Below are positions 42,513-51,282 of a stretch of 64,000 nucleotides of DNA, in pieces. The stretch is from Streptomyces changanensis (lineage in GTDB: Bacteria; Actinomycetota; Actinomycetes; Streptomycetales; Streptomycetaceae): positions 1,736,001-1,800,000 of the forward strand of contig NZ_CP102332.1 in NCBI RefSeq assembly GCF_024600715.1. Reading direction: 5' to 3'. Positions within the stretch are counted from its first letter, which is position 1. Each line of letters opens with the position of its first letter. The notes beneath the pieces are model-generated. The model saw nothing but the letters and a program-made list of their open reading frames with translations. It was not told where the DNA came from and searched no databases. The position numbers and the translations under genes were made by a program.

Positions 42513-43508
42513 ATGACACGATCCGACACCAACGCCGTCGAGGTACGCGGCCTCGTCAAGCACTACGGCGCGACGAAGGCGCTGGACGGGGTGGACCTCG
42601 ACGTGCGCGAGGGCACCGTCCTCGGCGTGCTGGGGCCCAACGGCGCCGGCAAGACCACACTCGTCCGCTGCCTGTCCACCCTGGTCGTCCCCGACGCCGG
42701 CACCGCGACCGTCGCCGGCTGCGACGTGCTGCGCCAGCCGCGGGCACTGCGCCGCGCCATCGGGCTGACCGGCCAGTACGCCTCCGTGGACGAGAAGCTC
42801 TCCGGCTGGGAGAACCTCTACATGATCGGCCGACTGCTCGACCTGTCCCGCCGGGACGCCCGGGCGCGCGCCGACGAGATGCTGGAGCGGTTCTCGCTCA
42901 CCGAAGCGGCCCGCCGGCCCGCCGCGCAGTACTCGGGCGGCATGCGGCGCCGCCTTGACCTGGCCGCCTCCATGATCGGCCGGCCCGCGGTGCTCTACCT
43001 GGACGAGCCGACCACCGGCCTCGACCCGCGCACCCGCAACGAGGTCTGGGACGAGGTGCGGCGCATGGTCGAGGAGGGCAGCACCGTGCTGCTCACCACC
43101 CAGTACATGGAGGAGGCCGAGCAGCTGGCGAGCGAGCTGACGGTCGTCGACCGCGGCCGGGTGATCGCCCGGGGCGGCGTGGACGAGCTGAAGGCGAAGG
43201 TCGGCGGTCGCACCCTCCAGGTCCGGCCCGTCGACCCGGGCGACCTGCCCGCCATGGCGCGGTCGCTCGCCGAGTCGGGTCTGGCCGGCCCCGCGGGCGC
43301 CACGGTCGTCCACGACGAGGGCCGGCTGTACGTGCCCGTCCTCAGCGACGGTCAACTCACCGCCGTGGTCGGGCTGCTGGCCGCGGGCGGCCACGGCATC
43401 GCCCACATCGGGACGCACCTGCCCAGCCTGGACGAGGTGTTCCTCGCGATCACCGGCGAACGCGCCACCCCGCAGTCCGACGAGCGCCCCCAGGAGGTGG
43501 CCGCATGA
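42513..43508 (+). CDS. DrrA-type ABC exporter ATPase
   Basis: 331 aa. Walker A is GPNGAGKTT near residue 46; the Q-loop follows; the signature is YSGGMRRRLDLA near 143, Walker B is AVLYLDEPTTGLD near 166, and the switch His region reads LLTTQYMEEAEQLA. The C-terminal 90 residues form the DUF4162 domain typical of DrrA. It powers export of a drug or lipid with the permease that follows. GTG/ATG choice: ATG 42513. Its stop overlaps the permease start (ATGA at 43505-43508). Confidence 0.93.
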   Translation: MTRSDTNAVEVRGLVKHYGATKALDGVDLDVREGTVLGVLGPNGAGKTTLVRCLSTLVVPDAGTATVAGCDVLRQPRALRRAIGLTGQYASVDEKLSGWENLYMIGRLLDLSRRDARARADEMLERFSLTEAARRPAAQYSGGMRRRLDLAASMIGRPAVLYLDEPTTGLDPRTRNEVWDEVRRMVEEGSTVLLTTQYMEEAEQLASELTVVDRGRVIARGGVDELKAKVGGRTLQVRPVDPGDLPAMARSLAESGLAGPAGATVVHDEGRLYVPVLSDGQLTAVVGLLAAGGHGIAHIGTHLPSLDEVFLAITGERATPQSDERPQEVAA

Positions 43509-44407
43509 GCACCGGCACGAACACCGCGACACCGACACCGTCCACGACGCCCGCGACGCCCGCGCCAGCGGCGACGCAGGCCGCCCCCGCGCCGCCGCGC
43601 CGCTCCGCCCCGGCGCGGCCCACCGGCGAGGGCCGCATCGGGGCACGCGCCCACCTGCGGCACATCGGCGCGCTGACCCGCCGCAACGTCCTGCAGATCA
43701 AGCAGAACCCGGAGGCGATGTTCGACGTCCTGCTCATGCCGGTCGTCCTCACGCTGCTGTTCGTGCACGTCTTCGGCGGCGCGATCTCCGGCAAGGGCAA
43801 CCAGCAGGACTACGTGAACTACCTGATCCCCGGCCTGATGGCGATGATGGGCCTCAACATCGCCATGGGCATGGGCACCGGCATCAACGACGACGTCAAG
43901 AAGGGCGTCATGGACCGGTTCCGGACCATGCCGATCGCCCGGTCGTCCGTCCTCGTCGCGAGGATCATCGTGGAGGCAGGCCGGATGGTGGTCGCCACCG
44001 CGATCCTGCTCGCCATGGGGTTCGTGCTGGGCTTCGAGGTCGCGACCTCGCCGCTGCACCTGCTGGCGGCGGTGGGCCTGTCGGTGCTCTTCGGCACCTC
44101 CCTCATGTGGATCTTCATCCTCCTGGGGCTGAGCCTCCAGACCGCCCAGACGGTCCAGGGAGTGGCCATGCTCGTGCTGATGCCGCTGCAGTTCGGGTCG
44201 TCGATCTTCGCGCCGCCGGAGTCGATGCCCGACTGGCTGCGCGCCTTCACCGACTACAACCCGCTCTCCGCCCTGGCCGACGCGGCGCGGAACCTCGTGA
44301 ACGGCGGCCCGGTCGCCGGAGCGGTGTGGATGACCCTCGGCTGGGCGGCGGCCATCACGCTGGTCACGGCCCCGCTGGCGGTCGCGCGGTTCCGCCGGCA
44401 CACGTGA
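43505..44407 (+). CDS. DrrB-type ABC-2 exporter permease
   Basis: 300 aa. A Thr/Pro/Ala-rich N-terminus of about 45 residues precedes an ABC-2 domain with six spans. Typical DrrB segments are QIKQNPEAMFDVLLMPVV, LIPGLMAMMGLNIAMGMG, KKGVMDRFRTMPIARSSVL and FTDYNPLSALADAARNL. It is translationally coupled to the ATPase. The stop lies 5 bp from the end of the convergent AfsR-like regulator. Substrate is unknown, and no antibiotic biosynthesis genes are nearby. Confidence 0.92.
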   Translation: MSTGTNTATPTPSTTPATPAPAATQAAPAPPRRSAPARPTGEGRIGARAHLRHIGALTRRNVLQIKQNPEAMFDVLLMPVVLTLLFVHVFGGAISGKGNQQDYVNYLIPGLMAMMGLNIAMGMGTGINDDVKKGVMDRFRTMPIARSSVLVARIIVEAGRMVVATAILLAMGFVLGFEVATSPLHLLAAVGLSVLFGTSLMWIFILLGLSLQTAQTVQGVAMLVLMPLQFGSSIFAPPESMPDWLRAFTDYNPLSALADAARNLVNGGPVAGAVWMTLGWAAAITLVTAPLAVARFRRHT

Positions 44408-44412
44408 GCGCG

Positions 44413-47400
44413 TCACGCCCCTTCGAGCAGGGCGGCGGCCTCGTCGAAGCCGAGGCCGCCGCCCTCGGCGTACGCGGCGTCGAAGGCGGCCCCGCCGAGG
44501 ACCGCGCGGGCGGCGGCCTCGGCCGCGGCCAGGGCGTCGCGCTCCATCGACGACGCCACGTGGCCCCGCGGCAGCAGACCCGGGTGGGCTCCGAGCAGGA
44601 CCGCCGCCGTACGGGCGCGGCCGCCGCCCAGGCCCGCGAGCGCCCGCGCGGCGGTGACCAGGTGGCCCGCGGCCATCTGCGGCGCGACCATCATGGTCAG
44701 CGGCTCGCGGCTTCTGCGCAGCGCCCGCGCGGCGAGGTCCAGCGCCTCGGCGTGCCGGCCCTCCAGCGTGTCCAGCCAGGCGAGGCAGCCGAGGGTGAAG
44801 CCGTCGAAGAGCGAGAGCGTCGGCGTGCCGAACTCCTCGCGCAGGGCGCCGAGCAGCTCGCGCGCCTCGGCCGTGCGGCCGGTGCGGCCGAGGTGCACGG
44901 AGAGGTGGAGCCGGGCCGCGGGGCCCGCCTCCCGGCCGGCGCCCCGCCCCGTGGCGAGGACGTCGCGCAGGATGGCCTCCGACTCCTCGGCACGGCCCAG
45001 TTCGGGGAGGACGGCGGCGTACCGGGTGCGCAGCAGCAGCACCTGAGCCTGGGCCGCGAGCCGTTCGGCGTGGCCGACGGCGGCCTGGTAGTCGGCGGCG
45101 GCGCCCGCGGACTCGCCGCGGTTCTCGCGGGCCTCGCCGCGGGCGGCGAGCGCCTCGGCGGCGCCCCAGGAGTCGCCGAGGCGGAGGAAGATCTCCAGCG
45201 CCTCGTCGGCGTCCCGGCACGCCTCGGCCGCCAGGGAGCTGCGGTTGGCGAGGACGTTGGCGCGCCACTGCAGGGCGTGGGCGAGGTCCCAGTCGTAACC
45301 GAGGGCGCGGGCGGTGTCGACGGTCGAGTCGAGGAGCGCGTGCAGCCGGGAGCCGTCGCCCGAGAGGAGGACGGCGAGGATCCACAGGAAGCCGGGCATC
45401 CGGCACCCCTGGGGCAGCCCCGGTCGGTACGCCCGCGCGGCCCGCTCCAGCAGGGCGCGGCCGGTGGTGGCCCAGGCGCCCTGCTCGTGGTCCATGTTGA
45501 CCATCTGCACGAGCCGGACCTGCCGGCGCGCCTCCGTGAGGAGTTCGCGGCCCATGGGGGGTGGCGCGTCGGTGCAGCGCTCGGCGATCGGCGGGACGGG
45601 GGCGACGGGCGGGGCGAACGGGTCGGGGCCGAGCGCGGCCGCGGCCTCGGACCACTGCCGGGCGTCGGAGCGCAGGTCGCGCATCTGCCAGTACCAGGCG
45701 AGGGACAGCACGAGGCAGAGGCTCTCCTGCTCGTCGCGGGCGGCGACGGCGCGGCGCAGGGCGGCGCGGAGGTTGCCGTACTCGCGCTGGAGCCGGGCCA
45801 GGGCGGCACGCTGACCCGCGCCGCGCAGCAACGGATCGGTGGTGCGGGCGAGTTCGCGGTAGTGGACGAGGTGGCGGCGTTCGGTGGCGGGGCGCTCGGC
45901 GGCCTCGTCGAGGCGCTCGGCGGCGTACTCGGCGACGGTCTCCAGGAGGCGGTAGCGCATCTCGCCGTCGTCGCCCGGCGAGGCGACGACGAGGGACTTG
46001 TCGACGAGGGAGCCGAGCAGGTCGAGGGTGTTGGGGGCGGCGCACACCGCCTCGGCGGCGTCGAGGGCACAGCCGCCGGAGAAGACGGCCAGGCGGCGCA
46101 GCACGGCGCGCTCGGGTCCGTCCAGCAGGTCCCAGGACCAGTCGACGACGGCCCGCAGCGTCTGCTGGCGGGGCAGGACGGTGCGGCTGCCGCCGGTGAG
46201 GAGGCGGAAGCGGTCGTCGAGCCGGTCCGCGATCTGGCGCGGCGTCAGGACGCGGAGGCGGGCGGCGGCCAGTTCGATGGCGAGCGGCAGGCCGTCCAGG
46301 CGCCGGCAGATCTCGGCGCACGCCTCGGGGTCGCTCCCGGTGGCGAACCCCGGCCGGGCGGCGGCCCCGCGCTCGCCGAGCAGGCGCAGGGCCGCGGGGG
46401 CGGGCAGCGGCTCGACCGGGCGCACGACCTCCCCGCCGACGGCGAGGGGCTCGCGGCTGGTGGCGAGGACGGTCAGGCCGGGGCAGCGCTCCAGCAGGTG
46501 GTGCGCGAGGCGGGCGGCGGCGCCGACCACGTGCTCGCAGTTGTCGAGCAGGAGCAGCAGGCGGCGTGAGCCGCAGTGCTCGGCGAGCCGGACGAGGGGG
46601 TCGTTGCCTCGGGGTTCGGCGGCGCGCAGTTCCTCCGCCCCCGCGCCGCGCAGCACGGTCTCCCGCGCGCCGAGCGCGGTCAGCACGGCCTCGGGTACGG
46701 CGTCGGGGTCGGCGACCGGGGCCAGTTCGGCCACCCACACCCCGTCGGGCCACCGGTCGGCGCCGCGCTCGGCGGCCTCCTGGGACAGCCGGGTCTTGCC
46801 GGCTCCGCCGGGCCCGAGCAGCGTCACGAGCCGCGCCCGGTCGAGGTCCCCGAGGAGGGCGCCGATGTCCTCGTCCCGCCCGACGAAGCTGGTCAGCCGC
46901 GCCCGCAGGTTCCCGGGCGGGGGCCCGGGAACCGGGCCGCGGCCGGGCTCGGCGCCCGGGTGGTCGCGGGGCTCGGGGTCGGGGGCGTGGCGGGGCTCGG
47001 GGCGGGTGGCGACGGGCGCCGCCGCCGGACAGGCGGCGTCCGGGCGGGGCGTCGCCGCACCGGGCGCCGCCGCACCGGGCATGGCCGCGCCTGCCGTCGC
47101 CGCACCGGGCGTCGCCGAGGGGGACGCGTCCTCGTCGGCCGTCCCCGCGGGGTGCAGCTCGGCGCCGTACGCTCCCGTGCCGTACGTCCCCGTGCCGGGC
47201 GGCCTCGCGCCGGGCGACCGTTCGGTGGTCGGGTCCACGGGGGCCGCCCCCGCGGCGCGCGCAACCGGGCCGTGCGGCGCCGCGCCGGGCGGCCCCTCGG
47301 CGGACACGTCGAAGACGTCCGGCCCCGCCGGGGGCGCCGGCGCGTCCGGGCCGGGCACCGGCCGGGCGGCCCCGGGCGCACCGCGCTCGCCCCTCCCGCC

Positions 47401-48420
47401 GGACGCTCCGGGCGCCGCGCCCGGCCCACCGGGCACACCGTCCTCCTCGGGCGCGCCGCTCAGTCCGGGTACCCCGGCCACACCCGGGGCGGGGGCCGGG
47501 CGCGGACCCGCCGCGGGGGTCGGCCCAGGGCCCGACGGGAGGCCCGGGGCCGGGCCACGGGCCGAGGCCCAAGCCGGGGCCGCCGGGCCCGCTGCCATCC
47601 CCGGGGCCGAAACCGAGGCCGCCGGGCCTGGCGCCGGGGCCAGGCCCGGGGCCAGGCCTGGGGCCGGGGCCAGGCCTGGGGCCGGGGCCAGGCCTGGGGC
47701 CGGGGCCAGCAGTTCCGCGTGGAGGGCGCGCAGCTCCGGGCCCGGGTCGGTGCCCAGGCGGCCGGCCAGGTCACGGCGGACCGCCTCGTACGCGGCGAGG
47801 GCCGCGGCCGGACGACCCGTGTCCCGCAGTGTGCGGATGCGCAGCGCGTGCAGGGGCTCGTCGAGCGGGGCGGCGGCGCACAGGGCGGCCAGTTCCGGCA
47901 GCGCCTCCTCGGCGCGGCCCAGGGCCGCCAGTGCCGTGAGGCGGCTGCGGACGGCGGTGCCGCGCCGGGCGGCCCAGCGCGCCGTCTCCCCCGCCCGGCC
48001 GGGCAGGTCCGCCAGGACCGGGTCCCGCCACAGGCCGAGCGCCTCGTCCAGCGCGTGCAACGCCTCGGCCGGGTCGCCGGCGTCCAGGAAGCGGACGCCG
48101 TCCGCGACGAGCCGCTCGAACCGGTGCGCGTCCACGTCGTCCGCGGCGGCGTCCAGCCGGTACCCGCCGGACGCCGACACCACCGCGCCGGCGCCGAGGG
48201 CCCGGCGCAGTCGGCCGACCAGCGCCTGCAGGGCGGCCACGGCGTCGGCGGGCTGCTCGTCGCCGTGCCAGACCTCGTCGACGAGCAGCCCGACCGGCAC
48301 GGCCCGCCCGGGGCGCAGCGCGAGGACGGTGAGCAGCGCGCGCAGCCGTGCCCCGCCGACCGGGACGGGGGTACCGTCCGCGCGGTGGACCTGCGTCGGG
48401 CCGAGTACGGAGATCTGCAC
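44413..48420 (-). CDS. AfsR/SARP-like regulator: wHTH-BTAD-linker-NB-ARC-TPR
   Basis: 1335 aa. Residues 1-92 are an OmpR-type winged helix (ISVLGPTQVHRADGTPVPVG) and 95-235 a BTAD domain, the SARP arrangement. Residues about 236-500 are an unusually long Pro/Ala/Gly linker, partly coded by tandem repeats. An NB-ARC ATPase follows: SFVGRDEDI, P-loop GPGGAGKT at about 533, and LLLLLDNCEH (Walker B) near 621. The C-terminal 500 residues are TPR-like helices. Such proteins activate secondary metabolism or other loci in response to signals. GTG 48420 is chosen because it begins the winged helix; there is no clear ribosome site. It is divergent from the M50 gene by 56 bp. Confidence 0.88.
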   Translation of the reverse strand: MQISVLGPTQVHRADGTPVPVGGARLRALLTVLALRPGRAVPVGLLVDEVWHGDEQPADAVAALQALVGRLRRALGAGAVVSASGGYRLDAAADDVDAHRFERLVADGVRFLDAGDPAEALHALDEALGLWRDPVLADLPGRAGETARWAARRGTAVRSRLTALAALGRAEEALPELAALCAAAPLDEPLHALRIRTLRDTGRPAAALAAYEAVRRDLAGRLGTDPGPELRALHAELLAPAPGLAPAPGLAPAPGLAPGLAPAPGPAASVSAPGMAAGPAAPAWASARGPAPGLPSGPGPTPAAGPRPAPAPGVAGVPGLSGAPEEDGVPGGPGAAPGASGGRGERGAPGAARPVPGPDAPAPPAGPDVFDVSAEGPPGAAPHGPVARAAGAAPVDPTTERSPGARPPGTGTYGTGAYGAELHPAGTADEDASPSATPGAATAGAAMPGAAAPGAATPRPDAACPAAAPVATRPEPRHAPDPEPRDHPGAEPGRGPVPGPPPGNLRARLTSFVGRDEDIGALLGDLDRARLVTLLGPGGAGKTRLSQEAAERGADRWPDGVWVAELAPVADPDAVPEAVLTALGARETVLRGAGAEELRAAEPRGNDPLVRLAEHCGSRRLLLLLDNCEHVVGAAARLAHHLLERCPGLTVLATSREPLAVGGEVVRPVEPLPAPAALRLLGERGAAARPGFATGSDPEACAEICRRLDGLPLAIELAAARLRVLTPRQIADRLDDRFRLLTGGSRTVLPRQQTLRAVVDWSWDLLDGPERAVLRRLAVFSGGCALDAAEAVCAAPNTLDLLGSLVDKSLVVASPGDDGEMRYRLLETVAEYAAERLDEAAERPATERRHLVHYRELARTTDPLLRGAGQRAALARLQREYGNLRAALRRAVAARDEQESLCLVLSLAWYWQMRDLRSDARQWSEAAAALGPDPFAPPVAPVPPIAERCTDAPPPMGRELLTEARRQVRLVQMVNMDHEQGAWATTGRALLERAARAYRPGLPQGCRMPGFLWILAVLLSGDGSRLHALLDSTVDTARALGYDWDLAHALQWRANVLANRSSLAAEACRDADEALEIFLRLGDSWGAAEALAARGEARENRGESAGAAADYQAAVGHAERLAAQAQVLLLRTRYAAVLPELGRAEESEAILRDVLATGRGAGREAGPAARLHLSVHLGRTGRTAEARELLGALREEFGTPTLSLFDGFTLGCLAWLDTLEGRHAEALDLAARALRRSREPLTMMVAPQMAAGHLVTAARALAGLGGGRARTAAVLLGAHPGLLPRGHVASSMERDALAAAEAAARAVLGGAAFDAAYAEGGGLGFDEAAALLEGA
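47635..47706 (-). repeat. 18-bp tandem repeats in the regulator linker
   Basis: Near-identical copies of GGCCAGGCCTGGGGCCGG, spaced 18 or 12 bp, code Pro-Gly-Leu-Ala-Pro-Ala repeats in the linker. The period is in frame. Confidence 0.75.
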
Positions 48421-48476
48421 GGGCCCATTCTGCGCGACGCGGGGTACGGTCGACGCCCCGGCCGAGGAGGGTCCGC

Positions 48477-49310
48477 ATGGCAACCGCCGTCCAGCGCCGC
48501 CGCGGTGGCGACCGCGCCGTCAGCCCCGTGTTCCTCGCCGTCGCCGGCGTGACGGCCGCCGCCGGCTGGGTGGTGTGGTCGGAGGCCGGGCCCGCGTCCG
48601 GGGGCGTGGGGCGGGGCGTGGCCGTGTTCCTCGCCGTCACCGGCGCGTGGGTGGTCTCCCTCTGCCTCCACGAGTACGCGCACGCCCGGACCGCGCTGCA
48701 CGCGGGGGACGCGTCCGTCGCGGCCAAGGGCTACCTGACGCTCGACCCGCTGCGGTACGCGCACCCGGTGCTCAGCGTGCTGCTGCCGGTGCTGTTCCTG
48801 GTGATGGGCGGCATCGGCCTGCCGGGTGGCGCCGTCTACGTCGAACGCCACCGCATCCCCGGGCGGATCCGGCACAGTCTCGTGTCGGCGGCGGGGCCAC
48901 TGGCGAACGTCCTGTTCGCGGCCGTGTGCACCGCGCCGTTCTGGCTGGGCGCCCTCGACGGGGTCCCGGGCCCCTTCCGCGCCGCCCTCGCGTTCGTCGC
49001 GCTGCTCCAGGTGACGGCGGCGGCCTTGAACCTCCTGCCGGTACCGGGCCTGGACGGGTACGGGGTGCTGGAGCCGTGGCTGTCGGAACGGGCGCGGCGG
49101 GCGGTCGAGCCGTTCGCGCCGTACGGGCTGCTCGCGGTGTTCGTGCTGTTGTTCTCGCCGGAGGTGAACCAGGCGTTCTTCGGCCTCGTCCACGGGGTGC
49201 TCGGCGCGCTCGGCGTGGGCGCGCAGGAGACGTGGTGCGGGCTGGACCTCTACCGCTTCTGGCAGGAGCCGGGCGCGGTCTGCGGGGCCGTGCCGGGGGT
49301 CAGCCGGTGA
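48477..49310 (+). CDS. M50 site-2-type intramembrane metalloprotease
   Basis: 277 aa, polytopic. HEYAH (in CLHEYAHARTALH, near residue 64) supplies the zinc His pair and catalytic Glu, and NLLPVPGLDGYGVLEPW (near 180) supplies the third ligand Asp. Six spans. The group is the rhomboid-sized SREBP-like M50 proteases of actinobacteria without a PDZ domain. They cleave membrane-bound regulators; the substrate here is unknown. ATG 48477 has GAGGAGGG seven bases upstream. It shares a 56-bp divergent promoter region with the AfsR-like gene. Confidence 0.88.
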   Translation: MATAVQRRRGGDRAVSPVFLAVAGVTAAAGWVVWSEAGPASGGVGRGVAVFLAVTGAWVVSLCLHEYAHARTALHAGDASVAAKGYLTLDPLRYAHPVLSVLLPVLFLVMGGIGLPGGAVYVERHRIPGRIRHSLVSAAGPLANVLFAAVCTAPFWLGALDGVPGPFRAALAFVALLQVTAAALNLLPVPGLDGYGVLEPWLSERARRAVEPFAPYGLLAVFVLLFSPEVNQAFFGLVHGVLGALGVGAQETWCGLDLYRFWQEPGAVCGAVPGVSR

Positions 49311-49470
49311 CCTGGCGGGAGCGGCGCCAGTAGTACCAGCTCATGTTGGAGGAGACGCCGGCCAGCAGCACCCACACGATGCCGAGCCAGCTGCCCTGGA
49401 CGAACGAGACCACGGCGGCCGCGGCGGCGAGGACGCACACGACGAGCGTGTAGAGGGCGAGGCGGGGCAT
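49300..49470 (-). CDS. 56-aa membrane protein
   Basis: Two hydrophobic helices (VVCVLAAAAAVVSFV and WLGIVWVLLAGVSSN) are followed by a basic end (YYWRRSRQVTG). A good AGGAG site lies before ATG 49470, and codons end in G/C throughout. It overlaps the M50 gene by 11 bp on the opposite strand. It resembles conserved small streptomycete membrane proteins; function unknown. Confidence 0.7.
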   Translation of the reverse strand: MPRLALYTLVVCVLAAAAAVVSFVQGSWLGIVWVLLAGVSSNMSWYYWRRSRQVTG

Positions 49471-49814
49471 GGGGGTCGGCTCCTGTCCGGTGGGGGGGTG
49501 AACGGTGCCCGACCAGTGTCCCCCATCCCCGCCGGTGCCCTCCGCGCGGGCGCACGGACACCCGGCACGCGACCGGACGGCGGCCCGCCGGCCGGCCGGG
49601 CGCCGACGCCCGGACGGTCGGCACACGCGGCCGGCACGCGGCGGCCCCACGCGGCCCCGCCGACGAACGCCCGGCCGGCGGCGGTCGACCGGCCGCAGGC
49701 CGACCGGGCGCGGAGCGGCGGCCGCGTCCCGCGCCGGCCGCGAGCCGACCGGCGCGAGCCCCACGACGGCGCGGCCCGCGACGGGGCGCCCCGGGCGGCC
49801 GTGTCGTGCGTGGC
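49471..49814. other. 344-bp gap without a recognisable gene
   Basis: Extremely GC-rich (runs of CCGGCCGGCCGG-type sequence), open frames in all directions, but no start site with a ribosome-binding sequence and no domain. I see no convincing terminator or promoter. Confidence 0.5.
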
Positions 49815-50534
49815 TCAGGCGCCGGGCGCGCCCGCGCCGTCGACGTCGGTGACGCGCAGCCCCGCGTGGGCCTTGTAGCGGCGGTTGACGGAGATCAGGT
49901 TCGCGACGAGCGACTCCACCTGGTGGGCGTTGCGCAGCCGGCCGGCGTAGACACCCCGCATGCCGGGGATGCGGGCGGCGAGCGCCTGCACGAGGTCGGT
50001 GTCGGCGCGCTTGTCGCCGAGGACCATCACGTCGGTGTCGATCTCCTCGATCGTCTCGTCGCGCAGCAGCACGGCCGACAGGTGTTGGAACGCCGCCGTC
50101 ACGCGCGACTCCGGCAGCAGCTCCGCGGCCTGCTGGGCGGCGCTGCCCTCCGCGGGTGTGAGGGCGTAGGCGCCCTGCTTGTCGAAGCCGAGCGGGTTGA
50201 CGCAGTCGACGACGAGCTTGCCGCGCAGCTCCTCGCGCAGCTCGCGCAGGGTCGCCGCGTGGCCGTCCCACGGCACCGCGACGATCACGACGTCGCTGCG
50301 GCGGGCGCACTCGGCGTTGTCGGCGCCCTCGACGCCGAGGCCGAGCGCGGCGGCGGCCTCGCGGGCGCGGTCGGCGGCGCGCGAGCCGAGGATCACCTTC
50401 TGCCCGGCGCGGGCCAGCCGGTAGGCGAGGCCGCGGCCCTGGTCGCCGGTGCCGCCGAGGACGCCGACGACGAGGCCCGACACGTCGGGCAGCTCCCAGG
50501 GGTCGCGGGCCTTCTTGGTCTCCGTCTCAGTCAT
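49815..50534 (-). CDS. npdG: F420H2:NADP oxidoreductase
   Basis: 239 aa. A Rossmann motif GVLGGTGDQGRGLAYRLARAG is near residue 23 and LGSR (residue 51) fits NADP specificity. VDCVNPLGFDKQG, DVMVLGDK, and NAHQVESLVANLISVNRRYK agree with the F420-dependent NADP reductase (NpdG/Fno) family. It exchanges hydride between reduced F420 and NADP, supplying F420H2 for reductases in secondary metabolism. ATG 50534. No other F420 gene is in the window. Confidence 0.88.
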   Translation of the reverse strand: MTETETKKARDPWELPDVSGLVVGVLGGTGDQGRGLAYRLARAGQKVILGSRAADRAREAAAALGLGVEGADNAECARRSDVVIVAVPWDGHAATLRELREELRGKLVVDCVNPLGFDKQGAYALTPAEGSAAQQAAELLPESRVTAAFQHLSAVLLRDETIEEIDTDVMVLGDKRADTDLVQALAARIPGMRGVYAGRLRNAHQVESLVANLISVNRRYKAHAGLRVTDVDGAGAPGA

Positions 50535-50625
50535 GGAGGTGACACTACGTGCCACCGCGCCCGTACGGGTGACAGGTCCGCGGTGGCCGCGCGCCGGGCC
50601 GTCCGCCGGGGCAGGATGCGGCGCC

Positions 50626-51237
50626 ATGGATGCCGTACGGGTCGCCCTGCTCCGCGAAGTGCTGGCCGGGACCGCGTGGCCGGCCGCGGCGCGCGGGTTC
50701 GCCGGGGCGCTGCGGTCGTCGGTCGTGCCGCAGGGCGGCGGACTGCTGCTGGTGGGCACGGCCGCGTACGAGCCGTGGCACCTGGCCGCGCACCTGGTGG
50801 ACGAGGCGATGTGGTCGGGACGCCCGGAGCTGGCGCCCACCCTCGTGCGGCACCGGGTGGGCCCGGCCGACCCGGCGCACCTGTCGGTCGGGCCGGGGCG
50901 GCTGGAGGCGGCGGGCCGGGGGGCGACGCTGCTGCTCGTGGCGCCGGACCGGCCGGACGACGCCCTGCTGGAGCGGGTCCACGACGCGCGGCGGGCGGGC
51001 GCGACCGTGCTGTCCCTGGACGGCGGGGTCCCGGAGGTGCAGGGTCTGGCGCACGAGTGCCTCACGGTCGACCCGGAGCGCTCGGGCGGGGTGGACCTGG
51101 ACACGGTGCAGCACCTGGTGAGCGCGGCGGCCGGCGAGAACGGCCTGCCCGCGCCCCGGGGCCGGCGCACCCGGTTCCGCGACCGGCTCTCCCGCCTCGC
51201 CGACCACCTGACGTCCCCGCCGCCCGAGCGCTGGTGA
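50626..51237 (+). CDS. Hypothetical protein, conserved in Streptomyces
   Basis: 203 aa starting MDAVRVALLREVLAGTAWP. It is soluble with no motif I recognise. It shows alternating hydrophobic strands (GGGLLLVGTAAYEPW, ATLLLVAPDR, ATVLSLDGG), like a Rossmann-type alpha/beta fold, and an Arg-rich C-terminus. A high and even GC3 supports coding. It sits between npdG (divergent, 91 bp) and the MFS gene (45 bp downstream, same strand), possibly co-transcribed. Confidence 0.65.
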   Translation: MDAVRVALLREVLAGTAWPAAARGFAGALRSSVVPQGGGLLLVGTAAYEPWHLAAHLVDEAMWSGRPELAPTLVRHRVGPADPAHLSVGPGRLEAAGRGATLLLVAPDRPDDALLERVHDARRAGATVLSLDGGVPEVQGLAHECLTVDPERSGGVDLDTVQHLVSAAAGENGLPAPRGRRTRFRDRLSRLADHLTSPPPERW

Positions 51238-51282
51238 AAACAGCTTGCAGGCGGCAGTGAGCGGGGCGCAGCATGGCGCCCC

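Noticed and set aside
51243..51249. CTTGCAG upstream of the MFS exporter, identical to a MalR half-site
   Set aside because: It is a single half-site without a partner or dyad, and a 7-mer can occur by chance in 64 kb. The gene has no link to maltose.
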